The position numbers and the translations under genes were made by a program. A stretch of DNA of 64,000 nucleotides from Rugosimonospora sp040255525 (GTDB lineage Bacteria; Actinomycetota; Actinomycetes; Mycobacteriales; Micromonosporaceae), in contig JBDZVD010000009.1 in assembly GCA_040255525.1 (NCBI GenBank), positions 1 through 64,000 of the forward strand. The letters run 5' to 3'. Under the pieces are notes generated by a model. The model was not told the DNA's origin and searched no databases. It was given only the letters and a program-made list of their open reading frames with translations. How positions within the stretch are numbered: position 1 is the first letter of the stretch; every line of letters begins with the position of its first letter. Shown here one piece after another: positions 41,926-49,270 of the stretch.

Positions 41926-43560
41926 TCAGAAGCCCGGCCCGTGCGAGTGGCCGTGCCCGTGGCCGTCCCCGGCGGCGGCCGGCTCCGGGTCCTTGGGCTT
42001 GTCGACCACCAGGCTCTCGGTGGTCAGCAGCAGGCCGGCGATGGAGGCGGCGTTGGCGACCGCGTTGCGGGTCACCTTGACCGGGTCCACGATGCCGGAC
42101 TTGGCCAGGTTGACGTACTCGCCGGTGGCGGCGTTCAGGCCCTCGCCCCAGCCGCTGGCGCGCACCTTCTCCACCACGACGTACCCGTCGAGGCCGGCGT
42201 TCTGGGCGATCCACCGTAGCGGCTCGACCAGGGCCTTGCCCACGATCGCGGCGCCGGTCGCCTCGTCGCCGGACAGCGACAGGCTCTCGATGGCCGACCC
42301 GACCTGTACCAGGGCGGCACCACCGCCGGGCAGGATGCCCTCCTCGACGGCTGCCTTGGTCGCCGAGATCGCGTCCTCGATGCGGTGCTTCTTCTCCTTG
42401 AGCTCGACCTCGGTGGCCGCGCCGACCTTGATCACCGCGACTCCGCCGGACAGCTTGGCGAGCCGCTCGTTGAGCTTCTCCTTGTCCCAGTCGGAGTCGG
42501 ACGCCTCGATCTCCTTGCGGATCTGGGCGACCCGCTCGGCGACGTCCTCGTCCTTGGCCGCGCCGTCGACGATCGTGGTGGTGTCGTTGGTGACCACGAT
42601 CCGGCGGGCCTGGCCCAGCAGCTCCAGTCCGGCGTTCTCGAGCTTGTACCCGAGGTCCGGCGAGATCACCTCGCCGCCGGTGAGGATCGCGATGTCCTGC
42701 AGGATCGCCTTGCGCCGGTCGCCGAAGGCCGGAGCCTTCACCGCGACGACCTTGAGCGTCTTGCGGATCGCGTTGACCACGAGGGTGGCCAGGGCCTGGC
42801 CCTCCACGTCCTCGGCGATGATCAGGAGCGGCTTGCTGGTCTGCAGGATCTTCTCCAGCAGCGGCAGCAGCTCTTCGATCGAGCTGATCTTCTGGGTGGT
42901 GACCAGGACGTAGGCGTCCTCCAGGACCGCCTCGCCGCCCTCCGGGTCGGTCATGAAGTGCGGGGACACGTAGCCCTTGTCGAACTGCATGCCCTCGGTG
43001 ACCTCAAGCTCGGTGGCCATGGTGGAGCCGTCCTCGACGGTGATCACACCTTGCCGGCCGACCTTCTCCATCGCCTCGGCGATCAGGTCGCCGATGTTCG
43101 CGTCCTGCGCCGAGATCGTCGCGACGTGCGCGATCTCCTCGCGGCCGGACACCTCGGTGGCCTTGGCGAGCAGCGCCTCGTTGACCGCCTTCACGGCGGT
43201 GTCGATGCCCCGCTTGAGACCGTTCGGGTTGGCCCCGGCGGTCACGTTGCGCAGGCCCTCCCGCACCATCGCCTGGGCGAGCACGGTCGCCGTGGTGGTC
43301 CCGTCGCCGGCGACGTCGTTGGTCTTCGTCGCCACCTCCTTGACCAGCTGGGCGCCCAGGTTCTCGTACGGGTTGGTGAGCTCGATCTCCTTAGCGATCG
43401 TCACACCGTCGTTGGTGATTACGGGTGCGCCGAACTTCTTGTCCAGGACGACGTTGCGACCCTTCGGGCCAAGGGTCACCTTGACCGCGTCGGCCAGCGC
43501 GTTCACGCCGTGCTCGAGCAGGTGTCGGGCGTCGTCCGAGAAGCTCAGGATCTTCGCCAT
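41926..43560 (-). CDS. groEL1: 60 kDa chaperonin GroEL, His-rich C-terminus (GroEL1 type)
   Basis: 544 residues. It folds proteins in an ATP-driven cage with GroES. Family motifs include VKVTLGPKGRNVVLDKKFGAP, NDVAGDGTTTATVLAQAM (ATP site), the apical domain, and AAVEEGILPGGGAALVQ. The C-terminus is GDGHGHGHSHGPGF rather than the usual GGM repeat; in actinobacteria with two groEL genes this His-rich tail marks the copy linked to groES. A second groEL is therefore expected elsewhere in the genome. ATG 43560 has GAAGGG upstream. It follows groES with an unusually long 277-bp gap. Confidence 0.97.
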   Translation of the reverse strand: MAKILSFSDDARHLLEHGVNALADAVKVTLGPKGRNVVLDKKFGAPVITNDGVTIAKEIELTNPYENLGAQLVKEVATKTNDVAGDGTTTATVLAQAMVREGLRNVTAGANPNGLKRGIDTAVKAVNEALLAKATEVSGREEIAHVATISAQDANIGDLIAEAMEKVGRQGVITVEDGSTMATELEVTEGMQFDKGYVSPHFMTDPEGGEAVLEDAYVLVTTQKISSIEELLPLLEKILQTSKPLLIIAEDVEGQALATLVVNAIRKTLKVVAVKAPAFGDRRKAILQDIAILTGGEVISPDLGYKLENAGLELLGQARRIVVTNDTTTIVDGAAKDEDVAERVAQIRKEIEASDSDWDKEKLNERLAKLSGGVAVIKVGAATEVELKEKKHRIEDAISATKAAVEEGILPGGGAALVQVGSAIESLSLSGDEATGAAIVGKALVEPLRWIAQNAGLDGYVVVEKVRASGWGEGLNAATGEYVNLAKSGIVDPVKVTRNAVANAASIAGLLLTTESLVVDKPKDPEPAAAGDGHGHGHSHGPGF

Positions 43561-43581
43561 CTTTATCCCTTCACAAGGAAA

Positions 43582-43759
43582 TGCCGTCCTGACGCCCGGC
43601 GGGCCGGGCATCAGGACGGCACATCGTGGACCGGCCGCCGGCCCGGCCCGATGTCACGGGCAAGCCGACCGAGCGGCCGGACCGGTCGCATAGCCGCGCC
43701 GTCGAAACCCTCGGGACCGCCACCCGGCATGCCGGGCGCCGGGACGGCACTATGATCAT
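43582..43759 (-). repeat. Two related GC hairpins in the groES-groEL gap
   Basis: 43582-43621 is a hairpin of 11 bp plus 7 bp with one mismatch and a 2-nt loop, ending 21 nt from the groEL start codon. A similar but less complete sequence lies at about 43723-43752: TGCCGTCC followed by GCCCGGCATGCCGGG, the latter a perfect 14-bp palindrome (43723-43736). Both read TGCCGTCC(C/T)G on the minus strand. Confidence 0.6.
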
Positions 43760-43837
43760 CTCAGCCCGACCGCCGGAACCCGGCGATCGTGACCGTCAGT
43801 GCTCGGGTCGCCGCCTCGCGACGGCGACCCGCCCAGC

Positions 43838-44146
43838 TCACTTCTCGATGACAGCGAGGACATCGCGGGCGGAGAGCACCAGGTACTCCTCGCCGGCGTA
43901 CTTGACCTCGGTGCCGCCGTACTTCGAGTAGAGCACCGTGTCGCCGACCTGTACGTCGATCGGAATCCGGTTGCCCTTGTCGTCGAAGCGGCCCTGGCCC
44001 ACAGCGAGGACGGTGCCCTCCTGCGGCTTCTCCTTGGCGGTGTCGGGGATTACCAGGCCCGACGCCGTGGTCGTCTCAGCCTCGTTCGCCTGGACCACGA
44101 TGCGGTCCTCGAGCGGCTTGATCGCAACCTTGGTCGCGGTAGTCAC
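43838..44146 (-). CDS. groES: 10 kDa co-chaperonin GroES
   Basis: 102 residues. It caps the GroEL cage. The sequence is typical: KVAIKPLEDRIVV at the start, the mobile loop EAETTTASGLVIPDTAKEKPQEGTVLAVGQGR, and VLYSKYGGTEVKYAGEEYLVLSARDVLAVI at the end. Two starts are possible: ATG 44152, only 1 nt from AGGAGGG, and GTG 44146, 7 nt from it. I choose the GTG for its spacing. Two CIRCE operators and a promoter lie upstream. Confidence 0.97.
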   Translation of the reverse strand: MTTATKVAIKPLEDRIVVQANEAETTTASGLVIPDTAKEKPQEGTVLAVGQGRFDDKGNRIPIDVQVGDTVLYSKYGGTEVKYAGEEYLVLSARDVLAVIEK

Positions 44147-44255
44147 GGGCATACCCTCCTGGGGTACTGGATCTTCATCTGCCACATCCAGGCGGCTCCG
44201 TCGTCGCGGGTGCCGGCTCCGCCGGGCGTACACCGGCCGGCCAACGGCCAACCGA

Positions 44256-44282
44256 CTAGCACCCTCGATGCGAGAGTGCTAA
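44256..44282. promoter_or_regulatory. CIRCE operator 1 of groES-groEL
   Basis: CTAGCACCC-N9-GAGTGCTAA differs from the consensus TTAGCACTC-N9-GAGTGCTAA at two bases. It covers the predicted transcription start. CIRCE is bound by the heat-shock repressor HrcA. Confidence 0.92.
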
Positions 44283-44286
44283 CCGA

Positions 44287-44316
44287 AGGTTATGCCCGGA
44301 TCTAGCACTCCGTCAA
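44287..44316 (-). promoter_or_regulatory. Promoter of groES-groEL
   Basis: On the minus strand TTGACG (44311-44316) and TAACCT (44287-44292) are 18 bp apart. The -35 lies inside the spacer of CIRCE 2 and the start site falls in CIRCE 1, so HrcA binding at either would block polymerase. Confidence 0.7.
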
Positions 44317-44328
44317 GGAGAGTGCCAA
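44302..44328. promoter_or_regulatory. CIRCE operator 2 of groES-groEL
   Basis: CTAGCACTC-N9-GAGTGCCAA differs from the consensus at two bases. It overlaps the -35 element; its centre is 46 bp from that of CIRCE 1. Confidence 0.9.
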
Positions 44329-44699
44329 CGCCGCGCCGGACGCCACACCGGACGCCACACCGGGCACCGCCAGGGCATCGGATCACGACGGGGTCACGAG
44401 CCGGTCGCCGGTCGGCCACGCCGATCGCCCGCGCTGGGACCGATGGGCGTCACTCGGTGCGTTCGGCCGGTCGCGTTGCCGAATTGTTACCGCGGACAAC
44501 AAACTTAACCGGGCCGTCATCTTGTGCCGGGCCTCCCCGGAGGAATACGTTGCCCGGCACAACAAACAGTACGGGAGCCGGCCGAAGGCCGCTGGGGCAG
44601 CCGGAAGACCGGATCCCGGGGTCGAAGAACATCGACAACTGCAAACCCACGACCCCTCCCGCCGCCTCGTGCGGCGCATACCCCGAAAGGACCCATGCA
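44329..44699. other. Intergenic region upstream of the sugar ABC operon
   Basis: 371 bp with no supportable gene. It contains two ACAACAAAC sites (44497-44505 and 44559-44567), a TTGTTACCGCGGACAACAA near-palindrome at 44484-44502, and the inverted repeat at 44522-44562. The operon promoter must lie here; I cannot place it exactly. Confidence 0.5.
44522..44562. promoter_or_regulatory. 11-bp inverted repeat upstream of the sugar-binding protein gene
   Basis: TTGTGCCGGGC (44522-44532) and GCCCGGCACAA (44552-44562) are perfect complements with a 19-bp spacer; the right arm runs into ACAACAAAC, which also occurs at 44497. It may be the operator of the ROK regulator encoded at 48053, or an RNA hairpin in the leader. 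Confidence 0.5.
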
Positions 44700-45791
44700 A
44701 TGCGCAAGGGGATCCTCGCCCTCGCCGCCGCCGGGCTGGTGGTTGCCGGCGGCCTGGCCGCGTGTGGCAAATCCGACGATTCAAGCAACAGCAGCGGTTC
44801 GAAGAAGGCGCCGTACGTCGGCGTGATCCTGCCGGACACCAAGTCCTCGGCCCGGTGGGAGACCGACGACCGGCCGCTGCTGAAGAAGGCGTTCGACGAC
44901 GCCGGCGTGAAGTCCAACATCCAGAACGCCCAGGGTGATCCGAACGCGTTCCAGACCATCGCCGACCAGATGATCACCGATGGCGTCAATGTCCTGGTGA
45001 TCACCGACCTGGACGCCGGTTCCGGCACCGCCGTGATCAAGAAGGCCCAGAACGCCGGCATCCCGGTCATCGACTACGACCGCCTGACCATCGGCGGCGG
45101 CGCTCAGTACTACGTCTCGTTCGACAACGTCCAGGTCGGCAAGCTGCAGGGCCAGGGCCTGCAGAAGTGCCTGACCGACGAGAAGGCCCCGAAGGGCACC
45201 ATCGTCGCCGAGCTCAACGGCTCGCCGGACGACAACAACGCGACCCTGTTCGCCCAGGGCTACGACTCGATCCTGAACCCGCTGTACGCAGACGGCACCT
45301 ACACCAAGGGCCCGAACGTGTCCGTACCGAAGTGGGACAACGCCGTCGCCGGCACCGACTTCGAGCAGATGCTGACCAGCACCCCGAAGATGGGCGGCGT
45401 CCTCGTCGCCAACGACGGCATGGCCAACTCGGTCATCGCGGTGCTGAAGAAGGATGGCCTGAAGATGCCGGTCACCGGCCAGGACGCGACCGTGCAGGGC
45501 CTGCAGCACATCCTCGACGGTGACCAGTGCATGACGGTCTACAAGGCCGTGCAGCTGGAGGCCAAGGACGCCTCGGAGCTGGCGATCGCGCTGGCCAAGG
45601 GCGAGAAGCCGTCGGCGACCCAGTCGGTGCGGGACCCGAAGCTCAACAGGGATGTCCCGTCCCGCCTGGAGACCCCGAAGGCGATCTTCAAGGACAACGT
45701 CAAGGACGTGGTCGCCGACGGTTACGTGACCAAGGATCAGCTGTGCACCGGTGACTACGCCGCCAAGTGCGCGGCGGCCGGCATCAGCTGA
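44700..45791 (+). CDS. Sugar ABC transporter substrate-binding lipoprotein (XylF/RbsB family)
   Basis: 363 residues. A lipoprotein signal peptide (MRKGILALAAAGLVVAGGLAAC, Cys22) precedes a periplasmic-binding-protein type 1 fold. YVGVILPDTKSSARWETDDRPLLKKAF and VLVITDLDAGSGTAVIKKAQNAGIPVIDYDRLTIGG closely resemble D-xylose-binding XylF proteins. It would capture a pentose or similar sugar outside the cell and deliver it to the permease. ATG 44700 has AAGGA 9 nt upstream. A strong hairpin follows before the ATPase gene. Confidence 0.9.
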   Translation: MRKGILALAAAGLVVAGGLAACGKSDDSSNSSGSKKAPYVGVILPDTKSSARWETDDRPLLKKAFDDAGVKSNIQNAQGDPNAFQTIADQMITDGVNVLVITDLDAGSGTAVIKKAQNAGIPVIDYDRLTIGGGAQYYVSFDNVQVGKLQGQGLQKCLTDEKAPKGTIVAELNGSPDDNNATLFAQGYDSILNPLYADGTYTKGPNVSVPKWDNAVAGTDFEQMLTSTPKMGGVLVANDGMANSVIAVLKKDGLKMPVTGQDATVQGLQHILDGDQCMTVYKAVQLEAKDASELAIALAKGEKPSATQSVRDPKLNRDVPSRLETPKAIFKDNVKDVVADGYVTKDQLCTGDYAAKCAAAGIS

Positions 45792-45809
45792 CGCCAGGCC
45801 CGTCCCTCA

Positions 45810-45867
45810 AGACCGGCACGCAGTCCCGGCGCCGCGCAGCCCGCGCGGCGCCGGGGCGCTGGTCTTT
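45810..45867 (+). terminator. Intercistronic hairpin after the sugar-binding protein gene
   Basis: A perfect 13-bp inner stem (45826-45838 with 45844-45856), loop of 5, sits inside an outer AAGACC/GGTCTT stem (45810-45815 with 45862-45867) followed by TTCCCC. It lies between the first and second genes of one operon, so it probably acts as a partial terminator or 3' stabiliser that keeps binding protein in excess. Confidence 0.7.
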
Positions 45868-45912
45868 CCCCCTGGTCTGCGAACGACCACCGTTTGACAG
45901 GAGCAATCTCCC

Positions 45913-46752
45913 GTGACCGCCACTCCCATCCTGGAGATGCGTGGGATCGATAAGAGTTTCGGTCCCGTACAGGTTCTCCGGCAAGTCGACTTCACCGCGA
46001 ACGCCGGCGAGGTTACCGCTCTCGTTGGCGACAACGGCGCGGGCAAGTCAACCCTCGTCAAATGCGTGGGCGGCATCTACCCCATCGATTCCGGGGAGTA
46101 CCTCTTCGACGGCAGGCCCGTCACCGTACACAGCCCGCGCGACGCGTCCGCGCTCGGCGTGGAGATCGTGTACCAGGACCTCGCCCTCTGCGAGAACCTC
46201 GACATCGTGCAGAACATGTTCCTCGGCCGCGAACGCACCCGGGGCATCGTGCTGGACGAGCCGACCATGGAGAAGATGGCCAGCGAGACTCTCGACCGGC
46301 TGTCGGTCCGCACCGTCAAGTCCATCCGCCAACTGGTGGCCAGCCTCTCCGGCGGCCAGCGCCAGACTGTCGCGATCGCCAAGGCTGTGCTGTGGAACAG
46401 CAAGGTGGTCATCCTCGACGAGCCGACCGCCGCGCTCGGTGTCGCGCAGACCGCGCAGGTACTCGAGCTGGTCCGGCAGCTGGCCGACAACGGCCTCGCG
46501 GTCGTACTCATCTCACACAACATGAACGACGTCTTCGCGGTCGCCGACCAGATCGCCTGCCTGTACCTCGGCCGGATGGCGGCGCAGGTCAAGGCCAGCG
46601 ACGTGACGTACTCGCAGGTGGTCGAGCTGATCACCGCCGGTCGAAGCGGCGACCTCGGGCTGGCCACGGCGGCGGTCGCCGCCGCGGGCAACGGCAACGG
46701 TTCGCACGACGGCGGCGAGACCGACCTCGGCGACATGAACGGAGCACACTGA
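45913..46752 (+). CDS. Sugar ABC transporter ATPase, single-domain
   Basis: 279 residues. Walker A is GDNGAGKST (about residues 37-45), signature LSGGQRQ, Walker B VVILDEPTAAL and H-loop ISHN. The D-loop position reads GVAQT, as in sugar (RbsA/XylG-like) ATPases. XylG and RbsA are normally about 500 residues with two ATPase halves; this protein has only one, like FrcA-type importers, and so works as a homodimer. A Gly/Asn/Asp-rich tail of about 35 residues follows the domain. GTG start with AGGAG upstream; its stop overlaps the permease ATG (TGATG). Confidence 0.9.
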   Translation: MTATPILEMRGIDKSFGPVQVLRQVDFTANAGEVTALVGDNGAGKSTLVKCVGGIYPIDSGEYLFDGRPVTVHSPRDASALGVEIVYQDLALCENLDIVQNMFLGRERTRGIVLDEPTMEKMASETLDRLSVRTVKSIRQLVASLSGGQRQTVAIAKAVLWNSKVVILDEPTAALGVAQTAQVLELVRQLADNGLAVVLISHNMNDVFAVADQIACLYLGRMAAQVKASDVTYSQVVELITAGRSGDLGLATAAVAAAGNGNGSHDGGETDLGDMNGAH

Positions 46753-48014
46753 TGACCGCCCTCCAGACTCCCCCCGGCCGGACGGAGGTACCGGGCGCGA
46801 CCAGCCGTACCCTTGGCGGCCACGCCCGCCAGTACTTCGGTCGCATCCGCGGCGGCGACATGGGTTCGCTGCCCGCCCTGCTCGGCCTCATCGTGCTGTG
46901 CATCGTGTTCGGCGTCGCTCGCCCGGTCTTCTTCTCCCAGGTGAACTTCGCCAACCTGTTCACCCAGGGCAGCCAGGTCACACTCATCGCGATGGGCATG
47001 GTCTTCGTACTACTGCTCGGCGAGATCGACCTGTCCGCCGGATTCGCCAGCGGCGTCTGTGGCGCGATCATGGCAATCCTGCTCACCAATGAGCACTGGG
47101 CCTGGTATCTGGCCATCCCGGCGGCGATCCTGACCGGCGTGATCATCGGTGTGGTGCTCGGCGTGCTGGTCGCGAAGGTCGGCATCCCGTCCTTCGTGGT
47201 CACCCTGGCCGCCTTCCTGGCCTTCCAGGGCCTGGTGCTGCTCCTGCTGACCGGCGGCAAGAACATCTCCGTCAACGACCCGTTCACCGTCGCGATCGAG
47301 GGCAAGAACCTGTCGCCGTGGCTCGGCTGGGTACTGCTCATCGTCTCTGTCGTCGGGTACGCCGCGGTGCAGCTGAACCGGGTCCGCGGCCGGCGCAGCC
47401 GTGGGCTGGCCGCCGACCCGCTGTCGCTGATCGCCATCAAGGTCGGCGCGCTGGCCGTCATCGGTGCGATCGCGGTGTACTTCCTCAACGAGGAGCGCGC
47501 CATCAACCCGGCGTTCCACTCGCTCAAGGGCATCCCGAACGTGGTGCCACTGATCGTGGTACTGCTGCTGATCTGGACGTTCGTGCTGAACCGGACCACG
47601 TACGGCCGGCACATCTACGCGGTCGGTGGCAGCAAGGAAGCCGCCCGCCGGGCCGGCATCAACGTCGACCGGATCCGCATCTCGGTCTTCGTGATCTGTT
47701 CCGGGATGGCGTCGCTGGGCGGCATCGTGGCTGTCAGCCGGGCCAACTCGGTCGACCCGAACACCGGTGGCAGCAACATCCTGCTGTACGCCGTGGGCGC
47801 GGCCGTCATCGGTGGCACCAGCCTCTTCGGCGGCAAGGGTCGGGTGATCGACGCGGTGATCGGCGGCGCGGTGGTCGCGGTCATCGACAACGGCATGGGC
47901 CTGTTGGGCGTCAGTGCCGGTCTCAAGTTCATCTTCACCGGCGTCGTCCTGCTCCTCGCGGCCGGTGTCGATGCGCTGTCCCGGCGGCGGGCGGCGGCCA
48001 GCGGCCTACGCTGA
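46752..48014 (+). CDS. Sugar ABC transporter permease (XylH type)
   Basis: 420 residues with about ten membrane helices. Family signatures are GMVFVLLLGEIDLSAGFASGVCGAIMA, VAKVGIPSFVVTLAAFLAFQGLVLL, the conserved loop TTYGRHIYAVGGSKEAARRAGINVDRIRI, and GAAVIGGTSLFGGKGRVIDAVIGG. Size and the TGGKNISV... segment fit XylH, longer than RbsC. It pairs with the ATPase (1-bp overlap) and the XylF-like lipoprotein. The ROK regulator gene starts 38 bp downstream. Confidence 0.93.
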   Translation: MTALQTPPGRTEVPGATSRTLGGHARQYFGRIRGGDMGSLPALLGLIVLCIVFGVARPVFFSQVNFANLFTQGSQVTLIAMGMVFVLLLGEIDLSAGFASGVCGAIMAILLTNEHWAWYLAIPAAILTGVIIGVVLGVLVAKVGIPSFVVTLAAFLAFQGLVLLLLTGGKNISVNDPFTVAIEGKNLSPWLGWVLLIVSVVGYAAVQLNRVRGRRSRGLAADPLSLIAIKVGALAVIGAIAVYFLNEERAINPAFHSLKGIPNVVPLIVVLLLIWTFVLNRTTYGRHIYAVGGSKEAARRAGINVDRIRISVFVICSGMASLGGIVAVSRANSVDPNTGGSNILLYAVGAAVIGGTSLFGGKGRVIDAVIGGAVVAVIDNGMGLLGVSAGLKFIFTGVVLLLAAGVDALSRRRAAASGLR

Positions 48015-48052
48015 GCCCCCGGCCGAGACAGCATCCGGAGACGGAACCCGCC

Positions 48053-49270
48053 ATGCGCGCTGGGCCCAGCCAGGAAGAGATCCGCCGGCAGAACCTCGGA
48101 GCTCTGCTTCGCCAGGTCCACGTGCATGGTGCGGTCTCCCGCGCCGAACTCACCAACGCGCTCGGACTCAACCGCTCGACCATCGGGGCGCTGACCGCCG
48201 ATCTGGTCGCCGCCGGCCTGGTTCGCGAGGAACTACCCAAGGAGACCGGCCGAGCGGGCCGGCCCTCCCTGGTGGTACGAGCGGAGTCCGAGCGCATTTT
48301 CGTGTACGCGCTGCTGATCGGAGTCGACCGGCTGGTCGCGGCGCGGATCGGCCTGGGCGGCGAGATCCTCGACCGCCGGGAGCGGCAGCGCGGACGGGGT
48401 GAGTTCGTCGCCTCCGACGTCATCACCCCGCTCGCCGAATTCGTGAACGAGATGCACCGCAAGGTCCCGGAGGGCTCCACCTGCGTGGGTACCGGGGTCG
48501 CGGTGGCCGGCATCGTACGGCGGGAGGACGGCCTGGTCCGGCTCGGCCCGATGATCGGCTGGGTGAACGAGCCGCTCGGTACCGCGCTGCACGAGGTGCT
48601 CGCCATGGACGCCCCGACCTACGTGGGCAACGACGCCGACCTGGGCGCGCTGGCTGAGCACATCCGGGGTGCCGGCACCGACTCCGACAACATCATCTAC
48701 CTCAGCGGCGACGTCGGCGTCGGCGGCGGCATCATCGCCGGCGGGCGTCCGGTCGCCGGGCACGGCGGGTACGGTGGCGAGGTCGGCCACATGGTGGTCA
48801 ACCCGAACGGCAAGCAGTGCATCTGCGGCGCGCGCGGCTGCTGGATGACCGAAGTCGGCGAGCATGCGCTGCTGGCCGCCGCGGACCGCGAAGGGATCGG
48901 CCGGGAGGGCATCCTGGCCGTCGTCGACGCGGCCAACCGGGGCGACGCGCTCGCCCAGGCCGCCGTTCGAAGCGTGGGCGACTGGCTCGGCTTCGGAGTC
49001 GCCAACCTGGTCAACATCTTCAACCCGGAGACAGTGATCTTCGGTGGTACGCTGCGCGACCTGTACCTGGCCGGCGCCGCGCAGGTGCGCAGCCGGCTGA
49101 ACCGCAACGGGCTGCCCGCCTGCCGGGAGCACGTCCGGCTGCGTACCCCCGGGCTCGGCGACGACTCGTCACTGATCGGGGCGGCCGAGCTTGCGTTCCA
49201 ACGACTTCTGGCGGATCCGCTGGACGTCGGCACACCCGTGACCACCCAGCCGTCAGAATCGACCATGTGA
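48053..49270 (+). CDS. ROK family transcriptional regulator
   Basis: 405 residues. The N-terminal winged helix-turn-helix is GAVSRAELTNALGLNRSTIGALTADLVAAGLVRE. The ROK sugar-kinase-like domain has VGTGVAVAGIV, VGNDADLGALAEH, YLSGDVGVGGGIIAGGRPVAGHGGYGGEVGHMVV and the zinc motif CICGARGCW. As the last gene of the sugar transporter operon, it is very likely the xylose-type repressor (XylR-like) of that operon. The kinase aspartate-containing motif is replaced by regulator-type sequence. ATG start with CCGGAG about 9 nt upstream. Confidence 0.92.
   Translation: MRAGPSQEEIRRQNLGALLRQVHVHGAVSRAELTNALGLNRSTIGALTADLVAAGLVREELPKETGRAGRPSLVVRAESERIFVYALLIGVDRLVAARIGLGGEILDRRERQRGRGEFVASDVITPLAEFVNEMHRKVPEGSTCVGTGVAVAGIVRREDGLVRLGPMIGWVNEPLGTALHEVLAMDAPTYVGNDADLGALAEHIRGAGTDSDNIIYLSGDVGVGGGIIAGGRPVAGHGGYGGEVGHMVVNPNGKQCICGARGCWMTEVGEHALLAAADREGIGREGILAVVDAANRGDALAQAAVRSVGDWLGFGVANLVNIFNPETVIFGGTLRDLYLAGAAQVRSRLNRNGLPACREHVRLRTPGLGDDSSLIGAAELAFQRLLADPLDVGTPVTTQPSESTM

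Noticed and set aside
43571..43759. 62-codon minus-strand frame between groES and groEL
   Set aside because: It is made of the two hairpin repeats read in one frame (many Arg, Pro, Ser), with no ribosome site and no family features.
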